From: Morinoia aosen | Lineage: Eukaryota; Arthropoda; Malacostraca; Amphipoda; Talitridae | Direction of reading: 5' to 3' | DNA length: 64,000 bases | Assembly (NCBI GenBank): GCA_030386875.1 | Contig: CM059576.1 | Location: forward strand, 9,949,058-10,013,057 | Shown: piece by piece, positions 45,313-56,824 of the stretch | Layout of the letters: every line of letters begins with the position of its first letter | How positions within the stretch are numbered: position 1 is the stretch's first letter | Notes under the pieces: generated by a model | Database searches by the model: none | Told to the model about the DNA's origin: nothing | The model's input: only the letters and a program-made list of their open reading frames with translations | Program-made: the position numbers and the translations under genes

Positions 45313-45670
45313 ATTATTATCAAATAAGAAAGTTTTAGCCTCCCTTTAGGACGAAAAAGATGTTCCAAGAGAGTAAGGATGAAGGCACTATTTAGTATGG
45401 AGTTGAGAGAACGCGGAATCTATGCGCAAGGTACACAGAAAAAGTGAGCTAAAAAAGAAGTACATGAAACAAGATCAAAGTAGAAGAAGAAAGAAGAAGG
45501 TGCTGAAAAACAGGACAGCAGTGAACCGAAAAAAGATAGTCCGTAACAAAACAAAAACCTATTCTATTCCAAAAAAAAGGAAGCCTACCTAACCTTTAGC
45601 TCAGGCCCTCACTTAGTCTCCCTGGGAGCGCTAATTCCTATAGATACAATAGTTGTATCCCCCTGATGGG
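45313..45670 (-). repeat. Family R (SINE-like) copy, inverted
   Basis: Minus-strand copy of the 63507-63861 sequence. The tail at left is (TTA)n followed by AGTTTTAGCCTCCCTT; the head at right is CCCCCTGATGGG. Over the whole length it matches the copies at 9778 and 59661. Confidence 0.75.
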
Positions 45671-46780
45671 ATTGTTCGTGATTAACTGTAAACGGTATCC
45701 TCAGTAGCACTGCGAGAATTAGCCCTGCCAGGGGTGGTATGTGTGGTCCCGAGCTGAGAGTTAGGAGTTTTTCTTTCGTTTTAATAATTTTGATTTTTTG
45801 TTAAAAATAATATTTTTTCAGTTAACTGCTGTCCTGGTTTCAAGAACTTACTACTTTCTTCATTAATTTTATCGTATTTAATGAGCGTTCTTTTCAACTC
45901 ACTGCTTCTGTGCGCACGGGATCCTGTGCGGGAACGCACCTTGTGCATAGAATCCGCGTTCCCTTAACTCCAAACTTAATAGTGACTTCATCTTTCTTCT
46001 CTTCGAATATCTATGTTGTTAAGGGAGGCTAAAACTGACTTTTAACCTTACAATAATGAAAACGGAAAATTTTGCTGTTATAGCTACCCTTCGAACAAGT
46101 ATTGTAGTGCACCATTGCATTAAGATTTGGTCGTTTGCGAAGAATTCAAATATGCGAGACATTCTTTTCGTGATATAATATAAGAGTACGTTAAAATTTT
46201 GACATGGCGTTGGGCTTCGACGCCACTATGAGACGTAATGGAAGGTTTGACACACCAGCATGTCGTTCAGATCTAACTGCGAGTAAATAGTCTAGTCAAC
46301 TGTTACGTCCAGGAACGACAGGGATGCGTGGGGTGCATAATCCCTGAGTACGTTGCTAGTTATGACTCTAGGAATGTAAATATGAGACTAACTGCATGAG
46401 GCATGCAACAAACATGTATCTCAAGTGTTGAGCCAATATCCTCGTTAAATTCTCAGGTGCAAATTTCCACGTAGATTTCTGAGTGAATTTCTCGAAGTAC
46501 ATTAGTTATCCCTGCCGAACTACACAGCGAACCTGTTTTACTCCTAGATCATCAATCGAAGCTTATTAATACAACTTACTAGTTTAATTAGTTGAAATGA
46601 ATCCTTTAAATTAATCAGATTTGTATTTCTATACGCGATGTGAAGCATGACAAGCTATTTATTGAAGTGATAAAGTAGGACGTACTATATAGGACTCTCA
46701 CGAAGGAAATGGATCAGAATAAGCTACCTATGAGTTGTAGTCGACAAGTTTCACTAGTACGGTCGCTTGCTAGTTAAACC
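45671..46780 (+). repeat. Long family R unit, copy 1
   Basis: Begins with a diverged R core (GTCCCGAGCTGAGAGTTAGG near 45745; CTGCTGTCCTGGTTTC near 45830). It continues beyond the SINE-like end through shared blocks: GTTATAGCTACCCTTCG (46078), CAACAAACATGTATCTCAAG (46410), AAGTACATTAGTTATCCCTG (46495) and GGTCGCTTGCTAGT (46760). The same block order recurs at 47150-48475 and partly at 61460-62430. No coding sequence was recognised. Confidence 0.65.
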
Positions 46781-47149
46781 AACAGAACCTGTTTTGGAGG
46801 CCCTCGGCCAGACTCCGGGACCTGGCTCGATAGTCTCCTCTCACTCCCACGCTCGCCCCACCCCTCCCACACTCCCCCCGTCCCTACATTCTCCCCCTCC
46901 CACGCGCACCAAAACACAACGCGAAAACTTGAAACATTCTTCTTCAACTAACATCTCGATTCCTAGCCTTCACTGGCGCAGCCAGCCGAAAACTGAATGG
47001 AGTGGCGGCCAGGATCCCGACAAATAATTTTGGGGGGGCCAGCCATTAATCATCAGCAATATTTTTATTCTACTTAGAACGGCGACTGAAACTAGCCCCC
47101 AGCTCATCATTTCGGTGGGGGCCACGGCCCTCGTGGCAACCTCTCTCTT
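46781..47149. other. GC-richer unassigned spacer
   Basis: Contains a C-rich stretch (46840-46900, CCCACGCTCGCCCCACCCCT). No gene was recognised; an 86-codon frame here has no family resemblance. Confidence 0.35.
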
Positions 47150-48475
47150 GGCTGCGCTGAACTTCCTTCTCTACTTACTGTTTCTCTGCGGGAACACTCA
47201 CCTTGTGCATAGATTTCGCGTTCCCCTTGTACCAAACATGATGGTGCCTCCATCTTTCTTTTTTTTAAATGTTTTTGTTCAGGTAAGAGAAGCTGGAACT
47301 AACTTATATCTTTTAGAATTAGAACACAGAAAATTGTTCTGTCATAGTTACTCCTGAAACTTGTAATATGTTGCAGAAGTGCAGTAAGATTGCATCGGTT
47401 ACAAAGACACCATGTAATGGTGGATCATGACAAAGACACCATGAAATACCACCCTGAAACTACCTACAAAAAAAAATACCCCCAACACTAGCATCATATG
47501 CGCAAAGAGAATCTCTATCAGTTCCCTATCTATATCCTTTTATCAGTTATCAGTTCCCTTTTTCTCTGTTGGGTATAGGGGAAAAATTCCAAGCACAATA
47601 CCCCACTCTACCCAGGAGTCTGAAATGGGTACCGGTCTTGACCGGGGGAAAGCGTCATGGCGTCCTGGCGTTAGTTATAAGGCATTTGAAAATCCAATGT
47701 TCAAGGTGATTTGTATCAGGCTTGATTGGAAATAAAGCATCCTTTAGATGCCTTCATTATTATCATTGTTATTTTTCCGTTTCACCCCTTCTCTTCCCGA
47801 CACACTCTGCGTCAAACTCTCTTTCCGTCTTTTCTATTAGCATCGCTAAGCTAATGGTGGAAAGAATGTCGTAGCAATCAAGGCATATTTTTGCGAGGCA
47901 GTCGAAAGCGATGCCCACTAGGTTACCGCAGTGCAAAGCAAGCTTTGGACGCAATGTGTCACGTTACAAATTGGGAATAAATAGCCTTGTCATATATTGC
48001 ATCTAGGAACCAATGGTACGCATGGGGTGCTTAATTCCAGAGTAAGGTAGTAGTTATGACTCCAGGAATGTAAATATGAAACTAACAGCATGAGGCATAC
48101 AACAAACATGTATCTCACGTATTGAGCCAATGTCCTCGTTAAATTCTGAAGTGCAAATTTCCACTTGTGGTTCCGAGTAAATTTCATCAGTTCTCTTAAA
48201 GTACATTAGTTATCTCTGCCAATCCATCCAGCAAACTTGTTTCTTCTGTAGATCTTCTGAATGAGTTTATAAGTACAACCTAATAACTTTGTACAGTAAA
48301 TTAAATTACCGTTATAAAAAATAAATTTCTACCTTCAAGTACGGCAAACCGATTTGTGAAGTGTACTACTGGCACGTACCATATGGGACTATCACTACGG
48401 AAATAGATCAGAATTAGCTACCTATTTGTTGCAGTTACGTCTCATTAGTGCGGTCGCTTGCTAGTAAACTTCATA
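47150..48475 (+). repeat. Long family R unit, copy 2
   Basis: Carries the same ordered blocks as 45671-46780: CACCTTGTGCATAGATTTCG (47200), GTCATAGTTACTCCTGAAAC (47340), CAACAAACATGTATCTCACG (48100), AAGTACATTAGTTATCTCTG (48200) and GGTCGCTTGCTAGT (48452). An AT-rich interior of about 600 bases differs. No gene was recognised. Confidence 0.65.
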
Positions 48476-49149
48476 AGTGAGGTTGCTACGGTTGCTGCGG
48501 TTAGGCTGCCTACACACGGAGTGTTTTTCAGACGCGCGTCTTTTACGGCGCGCGTCATAAAAGACGCCGCTACCTACACACGGGGCGTTGTTTTCCGGTT
48601 CAGTTCGCAGTGCAGCGACAGCAGTTGAGGGAGAAAAACGTGTGTATTATTTGTCGGAATGGAAAAACGTGAGGGAATTACAGATTTTTTTTGATTGCAT
48701 ACTCAGCGTACAAAACACTCTGCAAGAGAAAGAAGAGGAGAATAATTTTAAATGATTTTAAACAATTTATTTACCACAGGAGGTACAGAGGTAGAATGTT
48801 TCTTAAGTCTAGTACAATGGACAAGTTTGAATATAGCTACCTGTGGGCCCGAATAAGTTCAGCGACTTCTAGGGCATCCTACCATCACGTTATTCTAAGG
48901 TTTACAACACTGTTTTACCTAAATCATTTAACCTAGTTTCGCATTAGACTGATCAGAGAGATAATTTACTCGGTATCAGATATTTCATTTTACAATATAG
49001 GTCATATGGACTGTATTAACAGTACACTCGATAAACGATTTAACAGTAGATTGAATATCGGCGATATTACCCATGTCATATTACATTATTGGAAACAGTC
49101 ATGTAGGAGACAAGATTTTGACTTGGTGATCTTACACGACTAATATTTC

Positions 49150-52012
49150 GATAGGAAGTGAGACTCAAGATTTCTTTTGAATACCTTGTAAGAATTACTA
49201 TCACGGATCTCCGCAGGTATTGAGTCCCAAGTTTTAGTTCCAACGAAGAGGATACTGTGTTGCGACCGGGCCTTTGAATAATAAGGAAGCATGAATTTAC
49301 TTCCATTTTTGGGTTAAATGGTCGTGATGACCAGTTTTCGCAGTTAATAATTGTTTTAGGCTATTGTCGCCATCAATTGATGATGTTTTGTAAATGAAAT
49401 TGCAAATGGAGATTTTGTAGAGATCCGAAAGTTTAAGTATTTGTAAATTTTTGAATGAATCATTTGTGTGAGCATTATATGCTAGATTCTTTACCGCTCT
49501 GATGGCTCTTTTTTGCAGAGTAAAAATTTTATATGTTTTATTTTTGTCAGTTCCGTGCCATGCTTCTATTCCGTATTGCAAGTATGGTGAAATGAGCGTT
49601 CGGTAGAGCATTCGTAAAGCTGTTTCAGGCAGGTAATTTTTAACTTTATTCAGGATTCCGATGGATTTTGATAATTTAGAACTAATATGAGCGATGTGCT
49701 CGTCAAAGGTCAGATGTTTATATATTATGATACCCAGAAACTTGCATGAGTTGGTTTCTTCGATTTCACCTTCGCCAATTTTTATGCATGGGAGAGATGT
49801 ATTTTTCTTGTATGAGAATGTAATATATATCGTTTTATCAATGTTGAGGCTTATTTTATTAGCTTTAAGCCATAATGAAACCTTTTGGAGTTCATTATTT
49901 ATACTCTCCGCAATCATAGTGGGATTTTGGTTCGGAAGGACCGCAGAAAGCGTGCTGTCGTCGGCAAAAAGTATGAAATTGAAAAATGATGTAGATTTGA
50001 TAATATCATTTATAAATATCAGAAATAGGAGAGGCCCAAGGACAGATCCTTGTGGAACTCCATGGCTAATTTTCTGTGGGTCTGATTTTGCATTGTCAAT
50101 GACAACGTATTGTTTCCGGTTTGTAAGGTATGATTTGAACCAATCATGGGCGATTCCTCGAATGCCATAACAGTGTAGTTTCGAGAGTAATATATTTTGG
50201 TCGACACAATCGAATGCTTTTCGAAAGTCAAGAAACACGGAGAAAAAGCTTTCCTTCATCTATATTAGAGTAAAGGTACTGTAAATGATTTAAAATAGCT
50301 TGTCTTGTTGATTTTTTAGAACGAAAGCCGAATTGTTTGCCGTAGAGAAAAGAATTTTGTTCAAAATACGAATACACTTTTTTATGCACAATTTTTTCAA
50401 ATATTTTGCTTATAATTGGCAGTACAGAGATAGGTCTATAATTATTAATGCAATTTCTATCACCATTTTTAAAAATAGGGGTCACTCTGGCAGTTTTGAG
50501 AGAGTTGGGGAAGATACCTTGAGAAAGTGAATGGTTGATAATATTAGATATGCACGGTGCTATTATATCAGCTATAGCCTTAATAACTTTAGCTGAGAAT
50601 GTTTTTAATCCATTTGATTTGTTTTTCAAGTTTTTTATGCACGTAATTACATCGGAGGGATTAGATGGCGTGAAAAAGAAAGAGTTGTGTTCACGGACAT
50701 GGTCCATGTATTGCAGGTGGTCTGTAGGTTCACTAACGACACTATCGGCGATATTTTTCCCTATATTTATAAAAAAGTTGTTAAACACGGTTGCAATATC
50801 TTGTTTGTCGTGTCGTTTTACATTTTCGTGAATGATGGACTCAATTGTTCTTGTACCATTATTGTTCGGTCTATAGCATGAATTCAGCAGGCGCCAAGTT
50901 TTTTTAATATCAGTTTTGTATTCAGTAAATTTACGCGTAAAGTAGTGTTGTTTCGGTGTTCGTATTTGATTTGTCACATGATTCCTGAATCTGTTATATG
51001 TTACTCTAGATATTCGTCCTTCGTATAGTAAGGCTAGATAAGCTTGACGTTTCTTTATATTGATCACGATATCTTCAGTAATCAAAGGCTTTTGTCTATT
51101 TTTCGGCGTAATTGTGCGGGTGATTATTGGACAACACTGGTTGTATGCGGTAGTTATAATTTCTGTTAGATTTAGTATTGCTTGATCAATGCTAATTGCA
51201 TTATTATCCAGTTCATAGATGTTCAATGATGGCATTAATTCTTCTAGAACAGTTCGCATCGTTCCCAAGTTAGATTCGTTTACAAAACGTATGAAAATTT
51301 CTCAGCCTGTGGACTGTTACAGGGACTATAGACATTTTTCTTGATGAGAAACACCGGAAAATGGTCAGATAAGTCAGAAATTATTATTCCTGTAATAAAA
51401 TCAGTCGGATCTAACATAAAAATATTATCGAGCAACGTAGCTGATTCAGATGTAACATGCGTAGGTTTCGTGATGTTTGGAAGGAAGGAGTTAGACTGAA
51501 AAACATTTATGAAGTTTGAGATTTGCTCACAGCTTTCATATTGTAGAAGATCGTAGTTGAAATTCCCGCAAATTATTACGTCATTGTATAGAGATTTGTT
51601 AAACTGAGATATTATGCTCTGAAGCTCGTTCAGGAAAGAGACGTTACAAGCTGTTGGGGCCAATATACAGTCCCAAGTATAATCCGTTTACCATTTTTGG
51701 ATAGTTCTATGCATAAAGTCTCAATATGTTCACGATTCATAGTTGCACTTGAAATGATTTTCGATGATATGCGTTTAGATCTGTACGTACTGATGCCACC
51801 GCCACGTTTGTTATTTCGGAGTGAATGATGGCTATTATAGTTCTGAATTTGAATTAGGTCTTTAGATGACCATCTAGCCAACTTTCGGTAAAACTGAGAA
51901 CATCAAAATTGCTGTTTAGCTCAGTGATAGTACAAGATATTTCATCTATTTTCGGATAAATGGACCTACAGTTCCAACATAATATTGAGAAATCGTTATA
52001 GGTTTTTCTCAT
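49150..52012 (-). pseudogene. LINE-C copy 2 ORF2: endonuclease-reverse transcriptase
   Basis: The ATG at 52012 opens FSILCWNCRSIYPKIDEI and FDVLSFTESWL, the endonuclease start. After a frameshift near 51880 it continues with RGGGISTYRSKR, then in a further frame (51280-51663) with VIICGNFNYDLLQ, ATLLDNIFML and DLSDHFPVFL, covering the GDFN-like and SDH motifs (here GNFN, so the aspartate is changed). Another shift near 51270 leads to KKRQAYLALLYEGRIS and NYRPISVLPIISKIFEK. A shift near 50240 leads to FLDFRKAFDCVDQN, HGVPQGSVLGPLLFLIF and FILFADDSTL. A last shift near 49305 disrupts the C-terminus. At least four frameshifts are present. The catalytic RT motifs are preserved. Confidence 0.87.
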
Positions 52013-52835
52013 CGATTAATTGAATTCTTTAATATTCATGCTTTAACAATTCCCAGTTTCATTTAGGTTTGGATGCAGTCTATTCAAATGATTGAGATCT
52101 GGATCAATGTTATCGAGCATATCAACATGGTCAGGCATTACAATTAAGAAACAGTAAGTAAAATGTGACGTAAAAATAATGAAAATGATACAGACTACAG
52201 GGTCAAGTTAAAAATAAGACATTCCTATTGATAAAAAATTAAGAAATAGAGAGAAACTAAAACACACAGAGATTATTAGTCTAAATTGTCTAAAATCTAG
52301 TATGATTTCATGAGAGCGCAAACTCAGTCTATGAGTGGGAGCATTAGGGATCATAAATTGCGAATAATGTAGTTACAAGGCTGTCATACCAGTTGTAGCT
52401 GCACATAACACATAAGATGTAGCAAAGGACGAAATGGATTAAAATCGAAGTGACAGCGATGTTATTTAATTAATATAAAGATCTTGAGTATCTAGATTAT
52501 TTTCAGATTTAGAGACATGTGGTAACATATAATTTAAGTCTGAGTAGAAAATTCGGTATGAGCCTTCTATAAAAGATAAGAAAAAGAAGTAGGTAAAAAA
52601 AACAATTTAGTGAGCAGTAAAACAAAGTTGCAAGTTCTGCGTGGTTGCCTTGAAGAGGCAAAGGCGATTCTATCAGAAAACAAGAAGAAATCATGTGGAC
52701 AGAGATCAAAATGCTTTTAAATTTAGTACATAAGTCCATAAATATACTAATTACGAATAATTTCTTCTGAGGACTTGCCGACATGTCCCAATAAGTACTG
52801 GTCAAGGGCTTCAGGTGTGTTGATAGTTACAGGTC
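52013..52835 (-). other. LINE-C spacer between ORF1 and ORF2
   Basis: AT-rich sequence with no convincing domain. A 98-codon minus-strand frame at 52509-52805 is hydrophobic toward its end but has no recognisable family. Confidence 0.4.
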
Positions 52836-53543
52836 TCAGATTGGCTTGTCCAGGTATCTTTGGAGAGTAGACGTTGATTTGCCATCCAGAGATCTTGCGA
52901 GGCCTATTTTGTCCGGAAATTTTCGTTTGGCCAATCTCAGAGTGTACATAATAGTTGCTCGCGAAGGGATGAGGTATTCGTTTACGTAGAATTTCGGTTT
53001 AGTTACACGGCAGGCTGACAAAACTTCTTGTTTCTTATCGTATTGTCGTAGCTCAAAAGTAATGTTTCTTCTATCGACGTTTCCGGGTGCAGGTGTTTTT
53101 CCCAGCCTATTCGCTGTAGTGATGTCAGAGTTACTAAGGTTCACGTTGATTTGGTCCTTCAGGAGCTCGCGCACCGTCTGTCTACAGTCTTCATCAGAAT
53201 GTGATTGAGGTAGTTCCCCTGTTATAACCAGAGTGCATTTTCTGTTTTCCAACTCTTCCCGTTCTTCTTTCCTTTCGAATCGCTCTAGACGAGAGACTAA
53301 GCTATTTATCTTCTCATTTTGCTGTTCTATCATTGCCTTTTGATTAGATTCTTTCTTCGTAAGTGTTTCAATCGTCGCTTTCAAGTCACTAATTTCGCTT
53401 TGAAATTTCTCCATTACTTTGTTGAAGTGATCAATTATGATGGAGACCATTTGCTTATTCTGTTTTGACAGGTTTTGTACGTCTGGATGTTCAAGCTCCA
53501 GCGTATCCTCACTAATGTTCTTGCTCGGCTTTCTTGACGCCAT
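52836..53543 (-). CDS. LINE-C ORF1 protein (coiled coil plus RRM-like)
   Basis: An intact frame of 235 residues from the ATG at 53543 (MASRKPSKNISEDTLELEH). Residues of about 35-95 form a strong predicted coiled coil (heptad-like VMEKFQSEISDLKATIETL and IEQQNEKINSLVSRLERFER). A segment starting CTLVITGELPQSHSDEDCRQ follows that resembles the RRM of L1-type ORF1 proteins. A basic C-terminal domain (RNITFELRQYDKKQEVLSAC, YLIPSRATIMYTLRLAKRKF) closes it. This matches trimeric RNA-binding ORF1 chaperones. It is the only intact frame of this copy and lies upstream of ORF2, separated by about 820 bases without a clear gene. Confidence 0.8.
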   Translation of the reverse strand: MASRKPSKNISEDTLELEHPDVQNLSKQNKQMVSIIIDHFNKVMEKFQSEISDLKATIETLTKKESNQKAMIEQQNEKINSLVSRLERFERKEEREELENRKCTLVITGELPQSHSDEDCRQTVRELLKDQINVNLSNSDITTANRLGKTPAPGNVDRRNITFELRQYDKKQEVLSACRVTKPKFYVNEYLIPSRATIMYTLRLAKRKFPDKIGLARSLDGKSTSTLQRYLDKPI

Positions 53544-53985
53544 CTTGTGAGAAGGAGACACTCACGAAAAGAGAAGGGTTGTGTGCTTTTTTGAGGGAAT
53601 ATCACACTTTTTGTTCGATTTTTTGGATTTTTGTTAGATGAAATTTACTCTTGGATCTTCATGGTCTGAGTGGGCACTCTTTTTGGTTAGAAATGCATGT
53701 TCATTACACAATTGGGCACTTTTTTCCGAGCAATGACACAGAACGTCCTCACTTCACGGAGACACGGAGAATGTTGATACACCCGTTGCTAGCTGCTAAT
53801 ACCAGATATTTCTCCAATTTATCTACTGATTTTACAAATTATGAAGAAAAGTTTTTCAACTATTTCCGAATGTCCAAAGATTCGTATGATGAACGGCTGA
53901 ATCACCGACAACCATCTTTGAAAAAAGAGGATACCAATATGAGACAAGCAATCAAACCTACTGAAACACTGGGAATAACTTTAAG

Positions 53986-54341
53986 GTAAGAAAACAAAGA
54001 TTGTGTTAACCGTTATCCATTCACATGAAAAATAAAATCTATCAAAGTACGGCACTGCATGAATTTTCTAATATTCTTTTACCTTCATTACGAAAAATGC
54101 GCCGAAGCTTATATTTGACAATCTCCATTTACATGAAAAAAATATGTAGTAACAATTTGCCAAAAATGTTACTCAATCAATACTTATTTACTTGAAAGTA
54201 GATATTTAATAAAATTACGGCAATGCATATGTTTACCAATATCCATTCCCTTGAAGAATAAAGTGTATAAGACAATTTTACACTATTTATGTTCACCGAA
54301 AACCCTAAAGTAAAATAATAAAATGAAACAAAAAATAGATA
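53986..54341. other. Probable intron/deleted interior of Harbinger
   Basis: Follows the GTAAGA donor. Contains three or four diverged copies of a unit like TTATCCATTCACATGAAAAATAAA (near 54010, 54120, 54185, 54240). No DDE transposase sequence. Confidence 0.5.
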
Positions 54342-54600
54342 TTACACGTTGTTCATGACATCAGGTAATTCTGAGGATTCAGAAAGAATTGAATCAAGAG
54401 GTGACGTAGGTCCTGGCGCCACAGTCGGAGTAGTAACTTGCACCATTTGTGATTGAGTAGGTTGTACAATATTGTAAGTGATCATGTCATGTGATGCAAA
54501 CATTGTACCGTGTCCTGTAGCAGTTGATTGACGACTTGCCATGTCACGTTCGCGCATTTTTCTCGCTTTGATTTTTCGAATCGAATTCAGTAGGTCTGAT
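54342..54600 (-). pseudogene. C-terminal part of Harbinger accessory protein (candidate)
   Basis: A minus-strand frame from about 54600 to 54342 reads KARKMRERDMAS, a Gln/Thr/Pro-rich stretch, and SILSESSELPDVMNNV at the end. Harbinger elements often encode a second, Myb/SANT- or MADF-type DNA-binding protein on the strand opposite the transposase, and the position fits. No DNA-binding domain remains here, so the assignment rests on context. A deletion has probably removed its N-terminal part along with the DDE domain. Confidence 0.45.
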
Positions 54601-55674
54601 TCATAATCAATTCATGAAGCAATTCATAATCTAGTTCGACAGACATAATAAACCCTACCTTAATCTACAGAAAGACTGGGAAAATGATATGATGCATCTC
54701 TGAAAACAGGTTGCTTCATCAATGTAAATCAATACACTGATAATACTATTCACTTCTATTTAGTCTACTCATGAATTTTTCATTAATTTGATCTATATTT
54801 CACCAAATAAAAATCAAATTAAAATGTTTTCAAGCGCAAAATAGTCCTATGATAATGAAAACGAGTGAGTTCAAATTTACAACGCGACGCTCCGTCTGTA
54901 GGTTTCGTAGCAAATGCACACCCGCCACTCACTAAGCAGTGCAAACACCGCTTGAACTTAGCAGGATGACGCCCGACGCTTCAGCGTCACAATGACGGAC
55001 GTCTTCTTGACGCCCCGTGTGTAGGACAGCATCTGCTAGCACAGTCAGCTAAAACTGACTGTCATTTTCGACGCGCGTCGTAAATGACGCACGTCGAATA
55101 AACGCTCGCTCCGTGTGTAGGCAGCCTTAGGTTGTGAGTCACAGATTTGAAAAACCTGACCGTACTGCTCCAATCCATTCTTATCCATTTTAGAAAGTGT
55201 GAAAAATGGAATTTTATGATAGGATTTTACCTCTAATGCTGAAATCAATTTAAAGCAACCTCGTGAAATAATTGGAAAGCTATTCATTTACGCCGATATC
55301 AAAGATTTAGCAACTGGTACACTCATGTCCCAGTACATAGTCAGCGCGCTAAAACTGAGCGGAAAATGAATAACTGTATGATATAACACGCATTGTCATT
55401 CAGTTTGGTATCTCTCAGTCTTATCTTGGTTTCATTTGTACGTATATCCTCAGATGTGCGTTTGTATTTTTAATTATATTAATATATATTTACAAATATA
55501 TTTGAATTCAAATTTTCAAATGAATTTACATATTTTCAATATATATTTACAAATAGAAACGACTGGAAATTTTTGCACTTTCATTGAAAAGTTGAACATA
55601 AAATAAATCTCTCGAAATTTTTATTATCATTATTTGTTGTATCCTTCCACGAGCCTTGACTCATCTTCAGTCGC
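54601..55674. other. Right end of Harbinger and unassigned flank
   Basis: 54601-55126 is the non-coding right end of the Harbinger element, with GACG/CGTC palindromes near 54960-55090. 55130-55674 holds no recognised gene. Confidence 0.5.
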
Positions 55675-55965
55675 CAAATTTGACATCAGTCGTAAGATTT
55701 GACATCAGTCGTAAGATTTGACATCAGTCGTAAGATTTGACATCAGTCGTAAGATTTTAAATCAGTCGTAAGATTTGACATCAGTCGTAAGATTCGACAT
55801 CAGTCGTAAGATTTAACATCAGTCGTAAGATTTGAAATCAGTCGTAAGATTTGACATCAGTCGTAAGATTTGACATCAGTCGTAAGATTTAACATCAGTC
55901 GTAAGATTTGACATCAGCCGTAAGATTTGACATCAGTCGTAAGATTTGACATCAGCCGTAAGATT
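55675..55965 (+). repeat. 19 bp minisatellite, left arm
   Basis: About 15 tandem units of CATCAGTCGTAAGATTTGA with scattered substitutions (AACATC, GAAATC and AGCCGT variants). Confidence 0.9.
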
Positions 55966-56040
55966 TTCATAAGCGTTGAAACTTTTTGACAACTTCAATG
56001 CTTGGTCGTACCGTCGTTGGTCAGTCACTACCCGTCTAAC

Positions 56041-56824
56041 AAACCTACGAGTAAGATTCATTACATGTTCTATGAGAGCAAAAATTGTGTTTTCATAGTT
56101 ACTCTTGAAACAAGCAAAATTATGCAAGAGTACAGTAAAAATACGTCGGTCATAACAAAAAACCAACGCTGTGGTGAAGTTCTCTGCTAATTTTGTCTGT
56201 TATTCGTAATTTAGAGGAGTTCTGTTTGGACTCTTACATCCTAAATCGGGCATATCTCTTACTTCCTTGTACCCATTTCGCGGCAAGTCTGGTGTGATCG
56301 ACCTACTTCATAGGTGAGGGATGGAAGCATCATACTCGGCCGTCTTCACTCGCACTCAGCTGTGCACTTTGGGGCACAAACGGAAATGTTCGCCCTGATG
56401 GCTGCATCGTGCGTCATGTGTGCGTGGACACGAGACAACACTGGGAAGCAAACAAGAAGAGAGACAAGACACCAATGCAAGGTTTGCCTTGAACGCCCGG
56501 GCGTCGTCCTGTGCTGCGAAAAATGGAATTCTAAACAAACGCGAGTATCTTTTTCTTACTGTAATACAAACTTGTCATGCATTATTACGTTTTATGTATT
56601 TTTATACGTTCTTATCATAAGCTGTCGAAATCAGTGAAACCATTATTATCGCTTGGAAGAATGTATTCGGATTTATGCGCAAGGCTAAATTTGTTAGCAC
56701 CATACTCGTTTATTGTGACTCCGAAGTAATTTTTTTGCTCGGTTTACAGTTTGCAATGTTGTATACTTCATGAAAGAAATTTGTTTGAAATAAATATGAT
56801 ATCCCTAATAAATTTATCCCTTAA
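56041..56824. other. Interior of foldback structure, left part
   Basis: Starts with a diverged R-family block (TCATAGTTACTCTTGAAACA near 56090). The rest, including frames at 56314-56637, shows no recognisable protein. Confidence 0.4.

Larger units (their letters stand above)
48744..53765 (-). mobile_element. LINE-C copy 2, full-length, nested in Harbinger
   Basis: A 5,022 bp insert with GGAGAAT duplicated at 48737-48743 and 53766-53772. The minus strand reads: about 220 bases of 5' region, ORF1 (52836-53543), a spacer of about 800 bases, ORF2 (about 49150-52012), 3' region and a tail of AT-rich ATTGTTTAAAATCATTTAAA-like sequence. Frameshifts in ORF2 show it is inactive. It shows the complete organisation of the family truncated at 28911-31346. 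Confidence 0.92.
48659..53985 (+). pseudogene. Harbinger transposase N-terminal exon, split by LINE-C
   Basis: The first part lies at 48659-48743. The ATG at 48659 starts MEKREGITDFF and meets a stop because of a T-run slip; the adjacent frame reads IAYSAYKTLCKRKKRR. LINE-C (48744-53765) then intervenes. The second part, 53773-53985, continues MLIHPLLAANTRYF, EEKFFNYFRMSKDSYDERL and KKEDTNMRQAIKPTETLGITLR, the typical N-terminal block of Harbinger transposases (W-V-H-P, EKFFNYFRMS, DTNxRxAI). Frames agree exactly when the insert and one GGAGAAT are removed. After ITLR comes GGTAAGA (53985-53991), a good splice donor. The DDE-bearing remainder is not found downstream. Confidence 0.88.
48504..55126 (+). 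mobile_element. PIF/Harbinger DNA transposon (with nested LINE-C)
   Basis: Terminal inverted repeats GGCTGCCTACACACGGAG and CTCCGTGTGTAGGCAGCC are exact over 18 bases and flanked by TTA (48501-48503, 55127-55129), the 3 bp duplication of PIF/Harbinger elements. Each end also carries a second, inner CCTACACACGGGGCG word (48571-48590; inverted at 55007-55022) and palindromes around GACGCGCGTC. Without the 5 kb LINE-C insert the element is about 1.6 kb. It contains a transposase N-terminus and, on the opposite strand, the tail of a second protein. The catalytic DDE part is missing, so it is an internally deleted derivative. Confidence 0.92.

Noticed and set aside
48510..48600. GC-rich palindromes as a CpG promoter of a host gene
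   Set aside because: They belong to the Harbinger terminal region and recur at its other end.
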